From JAPULR01 sp965238215 (GTDB lineage Bacteria > Chloroflexota > Dehalococcoidia > Lucifugimonadales > GCA-2712585): a stretch of 64,000 nucleotides of DNA. Below, piece after piece: positions 38,196-48,458 of the stretch; position 1 is the first letter of the stretch; the number at the start of each line of letters is the position of its first letter. The stretch lies in the NCBI GenBank assembly GCA_965238215.1, contig OZ250180.1, positions 2,480,001 through 2,544,000 of the forward strand. Direction: 5' to 3'. The position numbers and the translations under genes are program-made. Below the pieces are notes generated by a model. The model was given only the letters and a program-made list of their open reading frames with translations, made no database searches and was not told where the DNA came from.

Positions 38196-38370
38196 GCCGG
38201 GCCTTTACACATCCTTCTGCGACGACCACATACCCGCCTTCTCGTTTCTTGGGCGGTGTACCGAGAAGCATCCTGTACGACAACATCCGTCTGGCGGTGG
38301 CAAAGATCCCGAGACCCGCCTACGGAGCATTCCCACCCTCACTTGCAATCACGTCATTTCTGTCCAAACA
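38196..38370 (+). mobile_element. IS21-family transposase (IstA) remnant
   Basis: SFCDDHIPAFSFL and, one frame away, GGVPRSILYDNIRLAVAKI match the rve-core region of IstA transposases (AF..FGGVPRSILYDNTKLAVAKI type). Weak continuation (LQSRHF) follows. No inverted repeats or istB are seen. A short, frameshifted scar. Confidence 0.75.
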
Positions 38371-39121
38371 AACGCGTCCACTTCAACGCCGTAATACCGT
38401 GGCGACTGGTACACTCATCTATGGAAGAAACGGGTTGGCCCCAAGGAGACGCCTCAGGACCTGATAGTCAGGAGATCCCCAGTCTCGCGAAGATAGGGCT
38501 CAGCCTATTCTACGCCTCTGCGATCTTGGAAAATCGGAGAGCCGCAGAAGGATATTTTCATTGGCCTTGCGAATCATCAAATGAGCATGTTCATTAAGGG
38601 ATTCTTGGCAGCGGTCATTATACTGATAGCAGTATTTGCTACTGTACAGATTGTGGGCATTGAAACTCTGAAGTCCAATCTCTGTAACGCTATTGGTTGC
38701 TGACAAAAGCAGATTGACTTGCTGTTTGTGCCATAGAATATACGATCCCCTCACAAAATTGGGAAATTCCATCGCGTCTTCCACTACCTTGGAAGGTGTC
38801 TGCAAAAATGGGGTGCTTAACCAGCCTGCGGATAGGGCGGATCTAAGTGTCGTTCTCGGTTTGCAGCGGCTCCAGCCTGCTGACTTTGTCCGACTCTAGA
38901 GTCCACTCAACAGTCAACTGAAACAGTCCGAAAACCAACGCAGAGTTGGTTCATAAATGATGCACACTTACCATCACACCCCGTTACCGCACAGACAGAA
39001 GAAGAATTAAGAAAGCAACTGATCTAGGGCGAAAAGTCAGAAGCTCCCCCAGCTTATGGTGCTGAGTAACCGCTGCAAAGACGGCGTATACCATGACAAT
39101 TGGTAGTCGGTATGTATTGGC
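38371..39121. other. Intergenic region, no gene recognised
   Basis: No frame on either strand carries a recognisable motif. Confidence 0.4.
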
Positions 39122-39688
39122 TTACGGATCGGACTCGAGAGCCAAGAATCTCGATTCTTGGAAGGCCGGCGAATAAATGAGCACGATGTTATCGTCATCT
39201 TCATGGATTTGGCGAACCACGTTAGCCTCAACGTTAGCTCCACCAAAAAACTCTCCAGAACCCATATCCCTTTTAGGCGCCTCTACCCAGTCGTTATAGA
39301 TCACGCCTCTGTCCCCCACCAAACGGAAATCTACAGTGTTATAGCCGTAGGACTTGTTGGGGTCGCCCACGGCTTCGAGTCGCAGCTTTACCACGGCCCA
39401 CACGTGATTGTCTTCAAGAGGGGCATATGAGCCGTTCTCGTCGGGAGAAAAGGAAACGTCCAAAACCGTTAACTTCAGGGCATCGTGCGTAATTGAATGG
39501 CCTCTAGGCAAAGGATTCGTCCTCTCCCTACCATCGGACACTTCATCCACGTCGCGTGAATTCCCCGTCGACTCGTTGTCGGCTACGCCAATTTCAGGCT
39601 CGTCTCTATCCCCGCCGGTCGCTATTACGGCCATGACTATTGCAGCCACCACAAGTCCCAACAACCCAATGCATCCTATAGTATCCAC
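39122..39688 (-). CDS. Membrane-anchored DUF4352-type protein
   Basis: 188 residues. An N-terminal hydrophobic segment (IGLLGLVVAAIVMAVIA) acts as membrane anchor or signal. An acidic linker and an Ig-like domain with LKLTVLDVSFSP, HVWAVVKLRLEAVG and VDFRLVGDRGVIYN follow, the pattern of DUF4352 (telokin-like) extracellular proteins. Function of the family is not known. Isolated gene. Confidence 0.7.
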   Translation of the reverse strand: MDTIGCIGLLGLVVAAIVMAVIATGGDRDEPEIGVADNESTGNSRDVDEVSDGRERTNPLPRGHSITHDALKLTVLDVSFSPDENGSYAPLEDNHVWAVVKLRLEAVGDPNKSYGYNTVDFRLVGDRGVIYNDWVEAPKRDMGSGEFFGGANVEANVVRQIHEDDDNIVLIYSPAFQESRFLALESDP

Positions 39689-40045
39689 TTCAGCACTCTA
39701 CCTGAGCACAACTTCCAAAAGGTCTAATTGATGATCAAAAAGGAATGTCAAGAACCGATTTCCGAGTATACCAAGCTGGCGGAACTAACGTCGTAGAGTG
39801 ACAGTGGTGGTTTCTGACCACTTTTTGCGGCGGTATTTACGTAACGGTGAGGTTGTATTCCAACGACACCGAGAACACCGAAAGAAGACGCCCAACTCTG
39901 AACTTGAACAGCCGATGCCAGCCTCGCGTTTAAGGGCAATTCGCGGAAATTTCCAAATCTGGCTCTCAATTAGGGAACGATTTGCCGTTAAGTTGCATAT
40001 TATCTATTAGAAGCCCCTGGGCAATTCGAGGCGTGAGGGGAAAAC
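39689..40045. other. Intergenic region upstream of the ECF sigma gene
   Basis: No gene recognised. It probably contains the promoter of the sigma gene; the ribosome-binding site (GAGGGGA) is at about 40034-40040. Confidence 0.4.
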
Positions 40046-40621
40046 ATGACCGAGTCTGAGGCCATAGCACGCTGCCAGAACGGAGACCGGGACGCCTTCC
40101 GACACCTGGTGGAAGAATATAAGGACCTGCTCTTCGGCACGGCGATGCTGATGACAGGCAATCGGGCCACCGCCGAGGAACAGGTGCAGGAAGCGTTTCT
40201 CTCCGCCTGGCGCGGTATCCGAGGGTTCCACCAAGGCAGGCCGGTGAAACCCTGGTTCCTGAGAATCCTAGTCAACACCGTCCTGTCCTGGCGACGTAAA
40301 CGGACGGTGCCCACAGTGTACCTCACAGGACAAGGCAACCAAGACCCGGATTCCTCGGAGGGCGATCCCGCTGAGACCCTGGACGCCCTTGAGAGGCGTC
40401 TGTCGGTCAGAAGGGCCATCGCCAACCTCAGCCCTGAACATCGGCAGGTGGTGGCATTGAGATTCTTCGCCTGCCTGACGGTGCCGGAGGTGGCAAGAAC
40501 CCTGGGTCTCAGGCAGGGCACGGTCAAGTCACGCCTCAGCCGCGCTCTCACAAATCTACGACGCGAGCTGGACGATGAAGACCCCAACACGTCCAACGCC
40601 TCAGCGGAAAAGGGAGGTTAG
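40046..40621 (+). CDS. ECF-type RNA polymerase sigma factor
   Basis: 191 residues. Region 2 (IARCQNGDRDAFRHLVEEYKDLLFGTAMLMTG, then EEQVQEAFLSAWRGI) and region 4 (LSPEHRQVVALRFFACLTVPEVARTLGLRQGTVKSRLSRAL) are complete. It directs RNA polymerase to a small regulon, probably including its own operon. GAGGGG lies before the ATG. The next gene starts 5 nt after the stop and encodes a membrane protein that may be its anti-sigma partner. Confidence 0.95.
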   Translation: MTESEAIARCQNGDRDAFRHLVEEYKDLLFGTAMLMTGNRATAEEQVQEAFLSAWRGIRGFHQGRPVKPWFLRILVNTVLSWRRKRTVPTVYLTGQGNQDPDSSEGDPAETLDALERRLSVRRAIANLSPEHRQVVALRFFACLTVPEVARTLGLRQGTVKSRLSRALTNLRRELDDEDPNTSNASAEKGG

Positions 40622-40625
40622 CTCA

Positions 40626-42725
40626 ATGGCCCGTGACAGCTCACCGAGAAGAAACAATGGCGGAGCGTCAGACCGAGAGATGGAGCGCGTCCTGAGGGAG
40701 CAATTCGAGACCGAGAGCCCCGATCTCCGCATGTCCAAGGACCCGTGGGATTGGCTTCAGAACAGGATGGACGAACCCGACATGCCGTCACTGCCGTCCC
40801 GAATAATGAATAGCTTCAGCAGAATGTCGGAATGGAGACCGGGCCCGGTCTTCTCCGCCGCCGGTGCGGCAGCCGTTGTGTTGGTGGCCATCTTCGTCAC
40901 CTTGAACGTCCTCATCGACGGCGGCCCAGGGAATCAGTTGGACCTCATGCTTCCTATAGAGGCGGTGCCAGAAGACTTCGAGCGCGTTGGCAGGAGCGTG
41001 AGAGCCGCCGCCACCGCAGCACCCGCTCCCACCATGGCTCCCACAGCAGCCCCTACTATGGCGGCGGCGCCCACCGCCGCTCCGTTCACTGCAGCGCCAA
41101 CAGCAGCTCCCACGATGGCCCCCAGAGCTACCCCCAGAGCTACGGCAACTCCGGCACCCACTGCAGCGCCTACCATGGCCCCCAGAGCGCCCGCCTCCGC
41201 GGCTCCCACACCCACGCGCCAGCGGTTTATACCAACTATGGCTCCCACCCCGGCTCCCAGACCAACGGCCGCGCCCGTGGCTGCGGCAATAACAGCTCCT
41301 GCCACAACTTTCAGGGATTATGCCAGGGAGCGGTTCGTCTCCGCAGCCGTGGACAACGTCTCCACCTTCAGCCTGGATACGGACCGTGCCTCATATTTCC
41401 TCGCCCTCAACTGGGCTAGGAACGGTTACGAGGTGGACCCCGACTCCGTCAGGGCCGAGGAGTGGATCAACGCCTTCAACTACGGCTACGAACAGCCCCG
41501 ACGCGACGACAGTTTCGCCATCTCCACCGATATAGTCACCCATCCCCTGGACAGCCGGATGCACCTGGCCCGCATAGCCTTCCAGGCCCCGGAGCTTGAC
41601 TACGACGCCACCCCCGTCAACGTCACCCTGGTGCTGGACGCCTCAGGCTCCATGGCCGACGGAAACCGCGTGGACATTGCCCGGGAAGCAGCCGAGAGTA
41701 TCAGACTCAGCCTCAGAGACCACGACCGAATTGCCGTGGTCCACTTCAGCGAGAACGTCCTCCATCAGTACACCGTTGAGCACACATACGCGGACGACAG
41801 GAGTGTTTGGAACTCCATCATGAGCCTTCAGCCCAGCAACTCCACCAACGTGCAGGCGGGACTGGACGAGGCGGTATGGCTCGCCGACCAGGCACGCAGG
41901 CAGAACCCAGACGCCTACAACTACATCATCCTCATGTCCGACGGAGTTGCCAACGTGGACGCCACGGACCCCTTCGCCATCCTGGAGAGCGCCGGAGACT
42001 ACGATAGCAGCAACCCGTTGCGCCTCATCACCGTAGGCGTGGGCATAGAGAACTTCAACGACTTTCTGCTGGAGCAGCTGGCCCAGCACGGCAACGGCTG
42101 GTACCGCTACCTGTCGGACATAGACCAGGCCAGGGCCACCTTCAGCAGGGAAAACTGGCTGGCCCTGTCCATACCCTTCGCCGACCAGACCCGCGCCCAG
42201 GTAACCTGGGACCCCAACGTGGTGAACTGGTGGCGCATTGTTGGCTACGAGAACCGCGTCACGTCGGACGAGTCCTTCACCCAGGCGCGGAAAGAGTTCG
42301 CGGAGATTCCCGCCGGTGCCGCAACCACTGTCTTCTACGAGTTGGAACTGAAGGACCAATGGTTCACCGGCCCCCTGACCCTGGGGGATGTGGAAATCCG
42401 ATGGGTGACCCCCTCTTCTGGTGAGTCCAACCGGCAGCACGCGGGCATCACCAGCCACAACTTCGACTTCAACGGCGCCGACCCCATGCTGCGGCTCGGA
42501 GCAGTGGTTGCCCTGTTTGCAGACCGGTACAGCAGCCTACCCTACGCCGACTCCTCCAGCCGGACTGTCGTGGACGACCTGCTACACCTGCAGATGAAAG
42601 AACTCCAGTTGCTGCAAGCCGGCCTGGGTGACTTGGGAGCCTACCAGGACCTGGCCTTCTTGCTCGAGCACATCACTAGAAATTCACTGGAGGTGACACG
42701 CAGTTCTTCGGGGTATAGCAGGTAG
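40626..42725 (+). CDS. Transmembrane VWA-domain protein (YfbK-like)
   Basis: 699 residues. About 75 cytoplasmic residues are followed by one transmembrane helix (VFSAAGAAAVVLVAIFVTL), a long Ala/Pro/Thr linker, then a YfbK-type region (TFSLDTDRASYFLALNW) and a VWA domain with MIDAS motif DASGSMADG. A DUF3520-like C-terminal part completes it. The ATG at 40626 has AGGGAGG upstream. Immediate co-transcription with the ECF sigma gene, and the cytoplasmic N-terminus, suggest the N-terminus may bind the sigma factor; this is inference. No zinc anti-sigma motif (HxxxCxxC) is seen. Confidence 0.85.
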   Translation: MARDSSPRRNNGGASDREMERVLREQFETESPDLRMSKDPWDWLQNRMDEPDMPSLPSRIMNSFSRMSEWRPGPVFSAAGAAAVVLVAIFVTLNVLIDGGPGNQLDLMLPIEAVPEDFERVGRSVRAAATAAPAPTMAPTAAPTMAAAPTAAPFTAAPTAAPTMAPRATPRATATPAPTAAPTMAPRAPASAAPTPTRQRFIPTMAPTPAPRPTAAPVAAAITAPATTFRDYARERFVSAAVDNVSTFSLDTDRASYFLALNWARNGYEVDPDSVRAEEWINAFNYGYEQPRRDDSFAISTDIVTHPLDSRMHLARIAFQAPELDYDATPVNVTLVLDASGSMADGNRVDIAREAAESIRLSLRDHDRIAVVHFSENVLHQYTVEHTYADDRSVWNSIMSLQPSNSTNVQAGLDEAVWLADQARRQNPDAYNYIILMSDGVANVDATDPFAILESAGDYDSSNPLRLITVGVGIENFNDFLLEQLAQHGNGWYRYLSDIDQARATFSRENWLALSIPFADQTRAQVTWDPNVVNWWRIVGYENRVTSDESFTQARKEFAEIPAGAATTVFYELELKDQWFTGPLTLGDVEIRWVTPSSGESNRQHAGITSHNFDFNGADPMLRLGAVVALFADRYSSLPYADSSSRTVVDDLLHLQMKELQLLQAGLGDLGAYQDLAFLLEHITRNSLEVTRSSSGYSR

Positions 42726-42868
42726 TCCATCCTTGGGCGCCCTCGACTATATGTGGATTGCCCCAGATAACTTGAACCCCAAAACTAACGGTGCGGGTGG
42801 AATAAAAGAATGGGGCAAATCCACTTCCCCCAAAAAATGTCCCGGTTGGACCACTTACAGGTGTGCAT

Positions 42869-42899
42869 ACCAACTCTTGTCGATTCGACAAGAGTTGGT
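42869..42899. repeat. 31-bp palindrome
   Basis: Two 15-base arms (ACCAACTCTTGTCGA and its exact complement) around one T. It lies between the converging VWA and collagen-like genes, so it may be a bidirectional terminator, although no T-run follows. Confidence 0.9.
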
Positions 42900-42937
42900 G
42901 CAGTTAACGGGCGTAGGTCCTCTGGATGTGGCCTCGT

Positions 42938-43843
42938 CTAGTCTGGAGCAAATACACACACGGCGTGAACGCTAAGTCGCCAATCAACGGACACGGCGCT
43001 TACCTCCTTGGCCGTTGCAGTCCACGCGGGGGACTTCTCCCCTGTCACACCGTTTGGATACGAGGCCACGATGGCTACTCCAGCCGGAATATCGGTATCG
43101 CCCAACCCTACGGCTCCTAGGACTCGCGCCCCGCCTCCTATAGCGATTTTGCCTCCGTCGCATCTCACAGTCAGCGTCTTATCGGAACTGCTGGGATTGC
43201 TCGTCTGGATTCTGATCTCAGCCCCGCTTACACCCGGGTCGCCCTTTTCACCTTGCGGGCCATGCGGGCCGGCTTCACCTCTCGGGCCTGGAACCCCACG
43301 CTGACCTGTAGTACCCTGCACTCCTTGTACGCCCGTAGATCCCTGCGGGCCTCTTTCACCCCGAACGCCTTGTGAACCCTGGGGGCCGGTATCACCCTTA
43401 GGCCCAGTGTCTCCAATCGGTCCCTGAAGACCTACGGGTCCCTGTTGGCCCTGCAGTCCTTGCGGCCCTCCGGCGTCACCCTTAGGCCCTGAAAGTCCAG
43501 TCGGCCCCTGGTCTCCTTTCTCGCCTTCGTCTCCCTTCTCCCCCTTCGGTCCCAGTGGCCCTATTCGCCCTTCGGCGCCTTCCGGTCCTTGTTGCCCAGT
43601 TAGTCCTTGTGGCCCTGCTGGCCCCTGGAGTCCCTGGGCGGCCTGCGGCCCTTGCGGCCCGGAATCACCCTTTGGCCCGGTATCTCCAGTCGGTCCCTGA
43701 AGACCCACGGGGCCCTGAGGTCCAGTCGGCCCTTCAGCGCCCTGCTCCCCTTGAAAACCAAAATCACCGGTATAGACTATGGCCGCAAGGGCGGCAGCAA
43801 TCAATATCACTATGAGGATGAATCGCTTCGATTTGAAACGCAC
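42938..43843 (-). CDS. Collagen-like surface protein
   Basis: 301 residues. An N-terminal membrane segment (RFILIVILIAAALAAIVY) is followed by about 180 residues of Gly-X-Y triplets rich in Pro, Gln, Glu and Lys, and a C-terminal globular domain (IRIQTSNPSSSDKTLTV, CDGGKIAIGGGARVLG). The triplet register breaks twice: GPQAAQGLQ (Gly to Ala) and GDAGGPQGLQ (extra residue), which would kink a triple helix. The C-terminal domain resembles heads of other bacterial collagen-like proteins. Starts at GTG. The repeats probably arose by unequal recombination. Confidence 0.85.
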   Translation of the reverse strand: MRFKSKRFILIVILIAAALAAIVYTGDFGFQGEQGAEGPTGPQGPVGLQGPTGDTGPKGDSGPQGPQAAQGLQGPAGPQGLTGQQGPEGAEGRIGPLGPKGEKGDEGEKGDQGPTGLSGPKGDAGGPQGLQGQQGPVGLQGPIGDTGPKGDTGPQGSQGVRGERGPQGSTGVQGVQGTTGQRGVPGPRGEAGPHGPQGEKGDPGVSGAEIRIQTSNPSSSDKTLTVRCDGGKIAIGGGARVLGAVGLGDTDIPAGVAIVASYPNGVTGEKSPAWTATAKEVSAVSVDWRLSVHAVCVFAPD

Positions 43844-44263
43844 GCTCGCCCACCACCTCCTGTTGGGCTTTGTTCGTCAAGCCTAAAATCAAAAACTGTT
43901 CTAGCTGTACTGCCCATTGTCCTCACTAGCCGCCAGCCGGATACAAGAGACAGTTGAGTAGCCAAAGGTCAGGTGACTGTTCATGAGTGGCGGTACTCCT
44001 CCCACAACTCTGCCACGTAATACTCACTGCTCCGTTCAGCATTCCGCCTAAGCCACCGGCAATAGGCGCCCTTGGAGACTCCCGGCTGCCACAGCAGCTT
44101 GCATTTTAACGAAGGTACAGAGCCACGGCTGTAGCACCTTCTCTTCACCGCTCACCCTACGATATATGCGGCGTTTCCGGTTGGTATGACCTTTCCCCTA
44201 GTGGGTTCAGAAGGAGAACGACTGAATTCTCACGACCTCATTGATTGATGTTTTGGGATCCCT
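43844..44263. other. Intergenic region with a possible coding remnant
   Basis: The minus strand at about 43985-44110 reads LLWQPGVSKGAYCRWL, then RRNAERSSEYYVAELWEEYR and a stop, which looks like the tail of a helix-turn-helix protein of phage or transposon type. No start or upstream domain is present. Very tentative. Confidence 0.25.
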
Positions 44264-44527
44264 TTAAACTTTGAAATACAAACACGCATCATCTACCGCT
44301 TCCCACCCAAAGCTACGGATTATTTCACGGACTACTGATATTGTCGAAAAATATCCTGTGGGCGCATCTTTGGGTGATTCAACGTACATCACCGGAGCAT
44401 CTATCGGACTCTCTAAGGGATGCTCAGATCCAGGAGTCTTGTGTGCATTTTCCCAGTGCCAACAACTCTCTCTGTGTATTACGGCCCTCTTGTTCGGCCC
44501 AAGCCAACAGATCCGGTAGTTGGACAT
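44264..44527 (-). CDS. Hypothetical protein, 87 residues
   Basis: Begins MSNYRICWLGPNKRAVIHRE with a strong GGAGG 4 nt before the ATG at 44527. It contains a Cys/His/Trp cluster (HRESCWHWENAH) and ends FGWEAVDDACLYFKV. No family recognised. The ribosome-binding site is the main argument that it is a real gene. Confidence 0.5.
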   Translation of the reverse strand: MSNYRICWLGPNKRAVIHRESCWHWENAHKTPGSEHPLESPIDAPVMYVESPKDAPTGYFSTISVVREIIRSFGWEAVDDACLYFKV

Positions 44528-44957
44528 TTCCTCCAATTCTGGCCGGTTAAGCATGCTTCTTGAGATACCTCCAGTCCATTTTGGGTGGACCCTGTACCCA
44601 CGTAAAAGCTATATTCGCCGGTGTGTCTGGCATCCCCATTTACGCTCTCTTTGTGACTGGACGGCCCCTTGTCCCCCTTCTCTCCTTCGCCACCGCGATT
44701 CCTTTGCCTTGTGTTTCCACTCTATATTTTCTGTGTTCAAATTGTCAAGACACGGCACACTTTCGACATATCTCCCCACAGACTTCATCCGTTCCCACGT
44801 CTGTCCAGAAACCCCACTGCCGTCGAAAATACCAACAGGCATCAATATGATTGGACTTGCCTCAATGCATGATCAAGGTTGATCCCGGCGGCCGACAAAA
44901 TAAACTCTTAAGCCGCAGCAGTCGTTTAACTATTGGACGGGCCCGATGCTACTTAGC
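44528..44957. other. Intergenic region, no gene recognised
   Basis: Short frames without motif similarity. Nothing structural noticed. Confidence 0.4.
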
Positions 44958-45464
44958 CGCCTAAGCCGAGTCGCCGTAGACCCAAATCCAAGCCCTTAAC
45001 AATGCCGCTGCCTCGGTGATAGTCGGCGCGGCGCTCCTCAGAACCACCGAGTTACAGCCCACTGGAAAGCGTCCGTTGGCCGTGCTTACCTCCACCTTTT
45101 CGCCAGATGTCCAGATGCCGTCCGTTACCGGGCTGCCCCAGGTTGCTTATCAGCGGAATCTCGGTGTCCACCTTGTGATTGGCGTCAGACTGGAGGAGTG
45201 GGTGAGGATAACGTCGGTCGTATCGTCCGCGCTCTGAATCGTCCCGCCGTTAACCACCAGGCCGTCGGCCACCACTGAAATACCGTCGTCATCCTGGCCC
45301 ACGAGTGCACCCTCGTAGCTGAACAACAGATGGCCGAGTCCGGTTGTTTCAGACAAGGCTGGCAGGTCCGGCCCGTGCAGGGCGATGTCCCTCGTCCCGC
45401 CATCCGGCCGATGGACCATGCGGACGCCAACCAAATTCCTTTCTCGATTTGCGAAATCCAACAT
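44958..45464 (-). pseudogene. Fragment of a large Ig-like surface-repeat protein
   Basis: HLLFSYEGALVGQDDDGISVVADGLVVNGGTIQSADDTTDVILTH is broken up here as LLFSYEGALVGQDDDGISVV and LVVNGGTI...VILTHSS. Together with GIWTSGEKVEVSTANG in a shifted frame near 45110, this is the recurrent module of Chloroflexota surface proteins (TLxFxYTVVxGDxDxDGIS type). It has no signal peptide and is cut at both ends and frameshifted, so I call it a remnant. Confidence 0.6.
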
Positions 45465-45656
45465 TCAATTTACTCTAGTTATATGTGGTTATCGTGTTCT
45501 GACAACCTTATTAACCAGTTATGTTAATGTCATTTTAGATGACCTAAGTACAATCAAGGTAAAACTGTGGTCAGACTAGGAATTTTAGACACGTCTGAAA
45601 GTATTCCCACGACGAGAAGTAACAGGGCCTCCCCGGCCCGGATAGAGAGTGAAAAT

Positions 45657-48058
45657 ATGGACGACTCGGACAGTCTAAGAAAGGAGCTCCAAGCGATGCG
45701 CGACCGCATGACGCAGCTCTGCGAGGCCAGCCTTCGTATCAACGAGAGCCTCGACCTGGAGACCGTGTTCAGGGGGTCGTGGATACCGCCCGTACGCTGA
45801 CGAACTCTACGTACGGAGTGCTCACGACGCTGGATAAGTCCGAGCGTCCCCATGATTTCGTCACCTCCGGGATGAGCGTGGAGCACCACCGGACTCTCGA
45901 GAACTACACGCCGGAAGGTATGCTTATGTACAACTACCTTAGCGGTCTCCGAGAGCCTCTGCGGGTCAGCAACTACAGTGACTACGCTTCCTCAATTGGG
46001 ATCTCGTAGATATTCCCCTTTTCGATTAGCTCCTCTCCGACGGTGCCCATTCGTCATGCAGGTGAGGCAGTAGGAAACATATACCTTGCAAAGCAGGAAC
46101 AGGGCAAGGATTACACACAGGAGGACGAGGAGACCCTGGTACTGTTCGCCTCTCAGGCCGCGTTGGTCATCTCCAACGCCCGGACACACCGGGAAGAGCG
46201 GCTGGCAAGGACTAACATGGAAACCCTGATCGACACCTGTCCGGTGGGCGTCGTCATCTTAGATGCAAGAACCGGAAAGCCGATGTCATTCAACAGGGAA
46301 GCCCGAAGTATGGTCAACTGGCTGCTGGAACAAAACCAGCCCGCGGAGGAACTTCTCCCCCTGATGTCCATCAAACGCCCCGACGGCAGAGAGCTTTCGC
46401 TGCAAGAACTCACTTTGGCACAGGCCCTTAGCGCCGCAGAGACGGTGCGGGCCGAAGAGGTCGTCTTGAAATTGCCCGACGACCGTTCGGTCACCACGCT
46501 TATGAACGCCACACCTATCCTCTCAACGCAGGGCCAGGTAGAGTCCTTTGTAATCACGATGCAGGACATGACGCCGCTGGAGGAACTGGACCGCCAGCAT
46601 GCAGAGTTCCTGGGTGTGGTAAGCCACGAGCTCCGGCCCCCCCTCAGTTCAATCAAGGGCTCTACAACCACCCTGAAGGAATCTGCTAACACGCTGGACC
46701 CGGCCAAGATGGAACTGTATTTCCGAATCATCGAACAGCAGTCCGACCACATGAGCAGCCTGATCACCGATCTGCTCAACCTGGCCCGCATCGATACTGG
46801 TGCGCTGTCGGTGGCTCCGGAAGCGACAGAAGCGGCTGGACTCGTCGACCAGGCTAGGAACTCCTTCCTGAGCGGCGCTGACAGAAACAATGTCCACATC
46901 GACCTGGAACCCGATCTCCCTCTCGTTATGGCGGACAGAAGACGCATAGTTCAAGTATTGGTCAACCTCCTGTCCAACGCGGCTAAGCATTCGCCGGAGT
47001 CCTCTCCCATCCAGCTGGCCATCACCTGGGAGGCCATGCACGTTGCTTTCTCCGTGACCGACCATGGTAGGGGCCTGTCCCCCGACCTGCTTCCGACGCT
47101 TTTTAGAAAGTTCTCCCGGATCGACGGCGATGACAGGGGACAGAACCTCGAAAGATCTGGCTTGGGGCGCTCGCCATATGCAAGGGATTAGTGGAGGCCC
47201 ACGGGGGCCGCATCTGGGCTGAGAGCGGCGGTCCCGGCCTGGGCGCCCGGTTCACCTTCACGCTTCCCATGGCCACCCAGGCCGACTACGTCGCCATGGC
47301 GAAAACCCCGAGGCCTGACGTCCGTTTCCGTCGGGCCGGACCTGAGCGTACGCGCGTCCTCGTGATGGACGACGATCCCCACGCTCAGATACGTGCGGGA
47401 TACCCTCTCGAATGCAGGCTATGAGGCGATGGTCACGGGCAACCCAGAGCAGGTCAGTAGCCTCATAAAAAAGGAGAAGCCCCACCTGGTCCTGCTCGAC
47501 CTGATGTTGCCGGAAGTCGATGGTATCGAGCTCATGGAAAGTGTCCCCGAGCTCGGCGACGCGCCGGTAATCTTCCTATCGGCCTACAGAAGGGACCAAA
47601 TTATTGCAAGGGCCCTCCAGGCTGGGGCCGTGGATTACATCGCCAAGCCCTTCTCCCCAACGGAGCTGGTTGCGAGAATCCAAACCGCGCTGCGCCGGCA
47701 GCATACGGCCGTCTGGACAGAGCCGTCAGAACCTTTTCGACTCGGCGCCATGACCATCAATTACACCGAGCGAATGGTCTCGTTGGCGGGGCGTGCCATA
47801 AGGCTGACAGACAGAGAGTACCGGCTTCTTTACGAGCTTTCAGTCAACGCCGGACGTCTGCTCACCCACCATCAGCTGCTGCAAGGTGTATGGGGGCCGG
47901 GACAGCTCGGCCATTCGGGACCGATCCGCCCCATCGTAAAGAACCTTCGGCACAAACTGTCAGACGACGCAAGAAATCCAAGGTACATCCTTACCGAACC
48001 TCGCGTCGGATATCGTATGCCAAAGTCCGAAGAGCAGGATGATGCAACATCCGACTGA
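45657..48058 (+). pseudogene. Sensor kinase fused to OmpR-type response regulator, four lesions
   Basis: Read across frames this is one protein of about 800 residues. Order: coiled coil, GAF domain (VVDTARTLTNSTYGVLTTLD to LFASQAALVISNA), PAS-like domain, HisKA (VVSHELRPPLSSIKGS), HATPase (LVNLLSNAAKHSPESS, SVTDHGRGLS, GLGLAICKGLVEAHGG), receiver (RVLVMDDDP, LVLLDLMLPEVDGIEL, AKPFSP) and a winged-helix DNA-binding domain (LTDREYRLLYELSVNAGRLL). Lesions: frameshift near 45772, TAG at 46007, frameshifts near 47150 and 47395. The ATG 45657 start is inferred. No membrane segment, so a cytoplasmic sensor. Confidence 0.85.
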
Positions 48059-48458
48059 CGGCGGTACGCCGTCGAAGGAGCATCGGCACCCACGTCCGTG
48101 AACGGTTAGGCTACGAATAAGAACGCAAACATTCAGCTCAAGGGAAGATTTCAGACGTCCATAGGAGTTGTCTTGGTCTGGCGAAAGGGCAGCTTCAGTC
48201 TTCAACCGCCGTATATCCTCCCAACCGGCGATTATGTCTACTTCTGTCCCCGTCTAATGAAACCGAATCATCACCAAACTCCGTAATATTGTCGAAATAG
48301 ACTGGTCAACTCCAATTAGACCAGCTACGCTTCAGACGACTGAAGGCATGCGCCTTATGTCGTTCAGACATCTGTTGACGTGCCTCTTCCACGACACTAG
48401 GATAAGCAACCGGAGATGAGCCGGAGATGAGCCAGAGATGAGAATTACGGGAGCAAGC
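48059..48458. other. Intergenic region upstream of the M16 peptidase
   Basis: No gene recognised. A short direct repeat of AGCCGGAGATG/AGCCAGAGATG occurs just before the start region (about 48417-48440). Confidence 0.4.

Noticed and set aside
46007..46009. In-frame TAG in the hybrid kinase as possible recoding (pyrrolysine)
   Set aside because: The same gene has three frameshifts, and there is no reason to expect pyrrolysine in a GAF domain.
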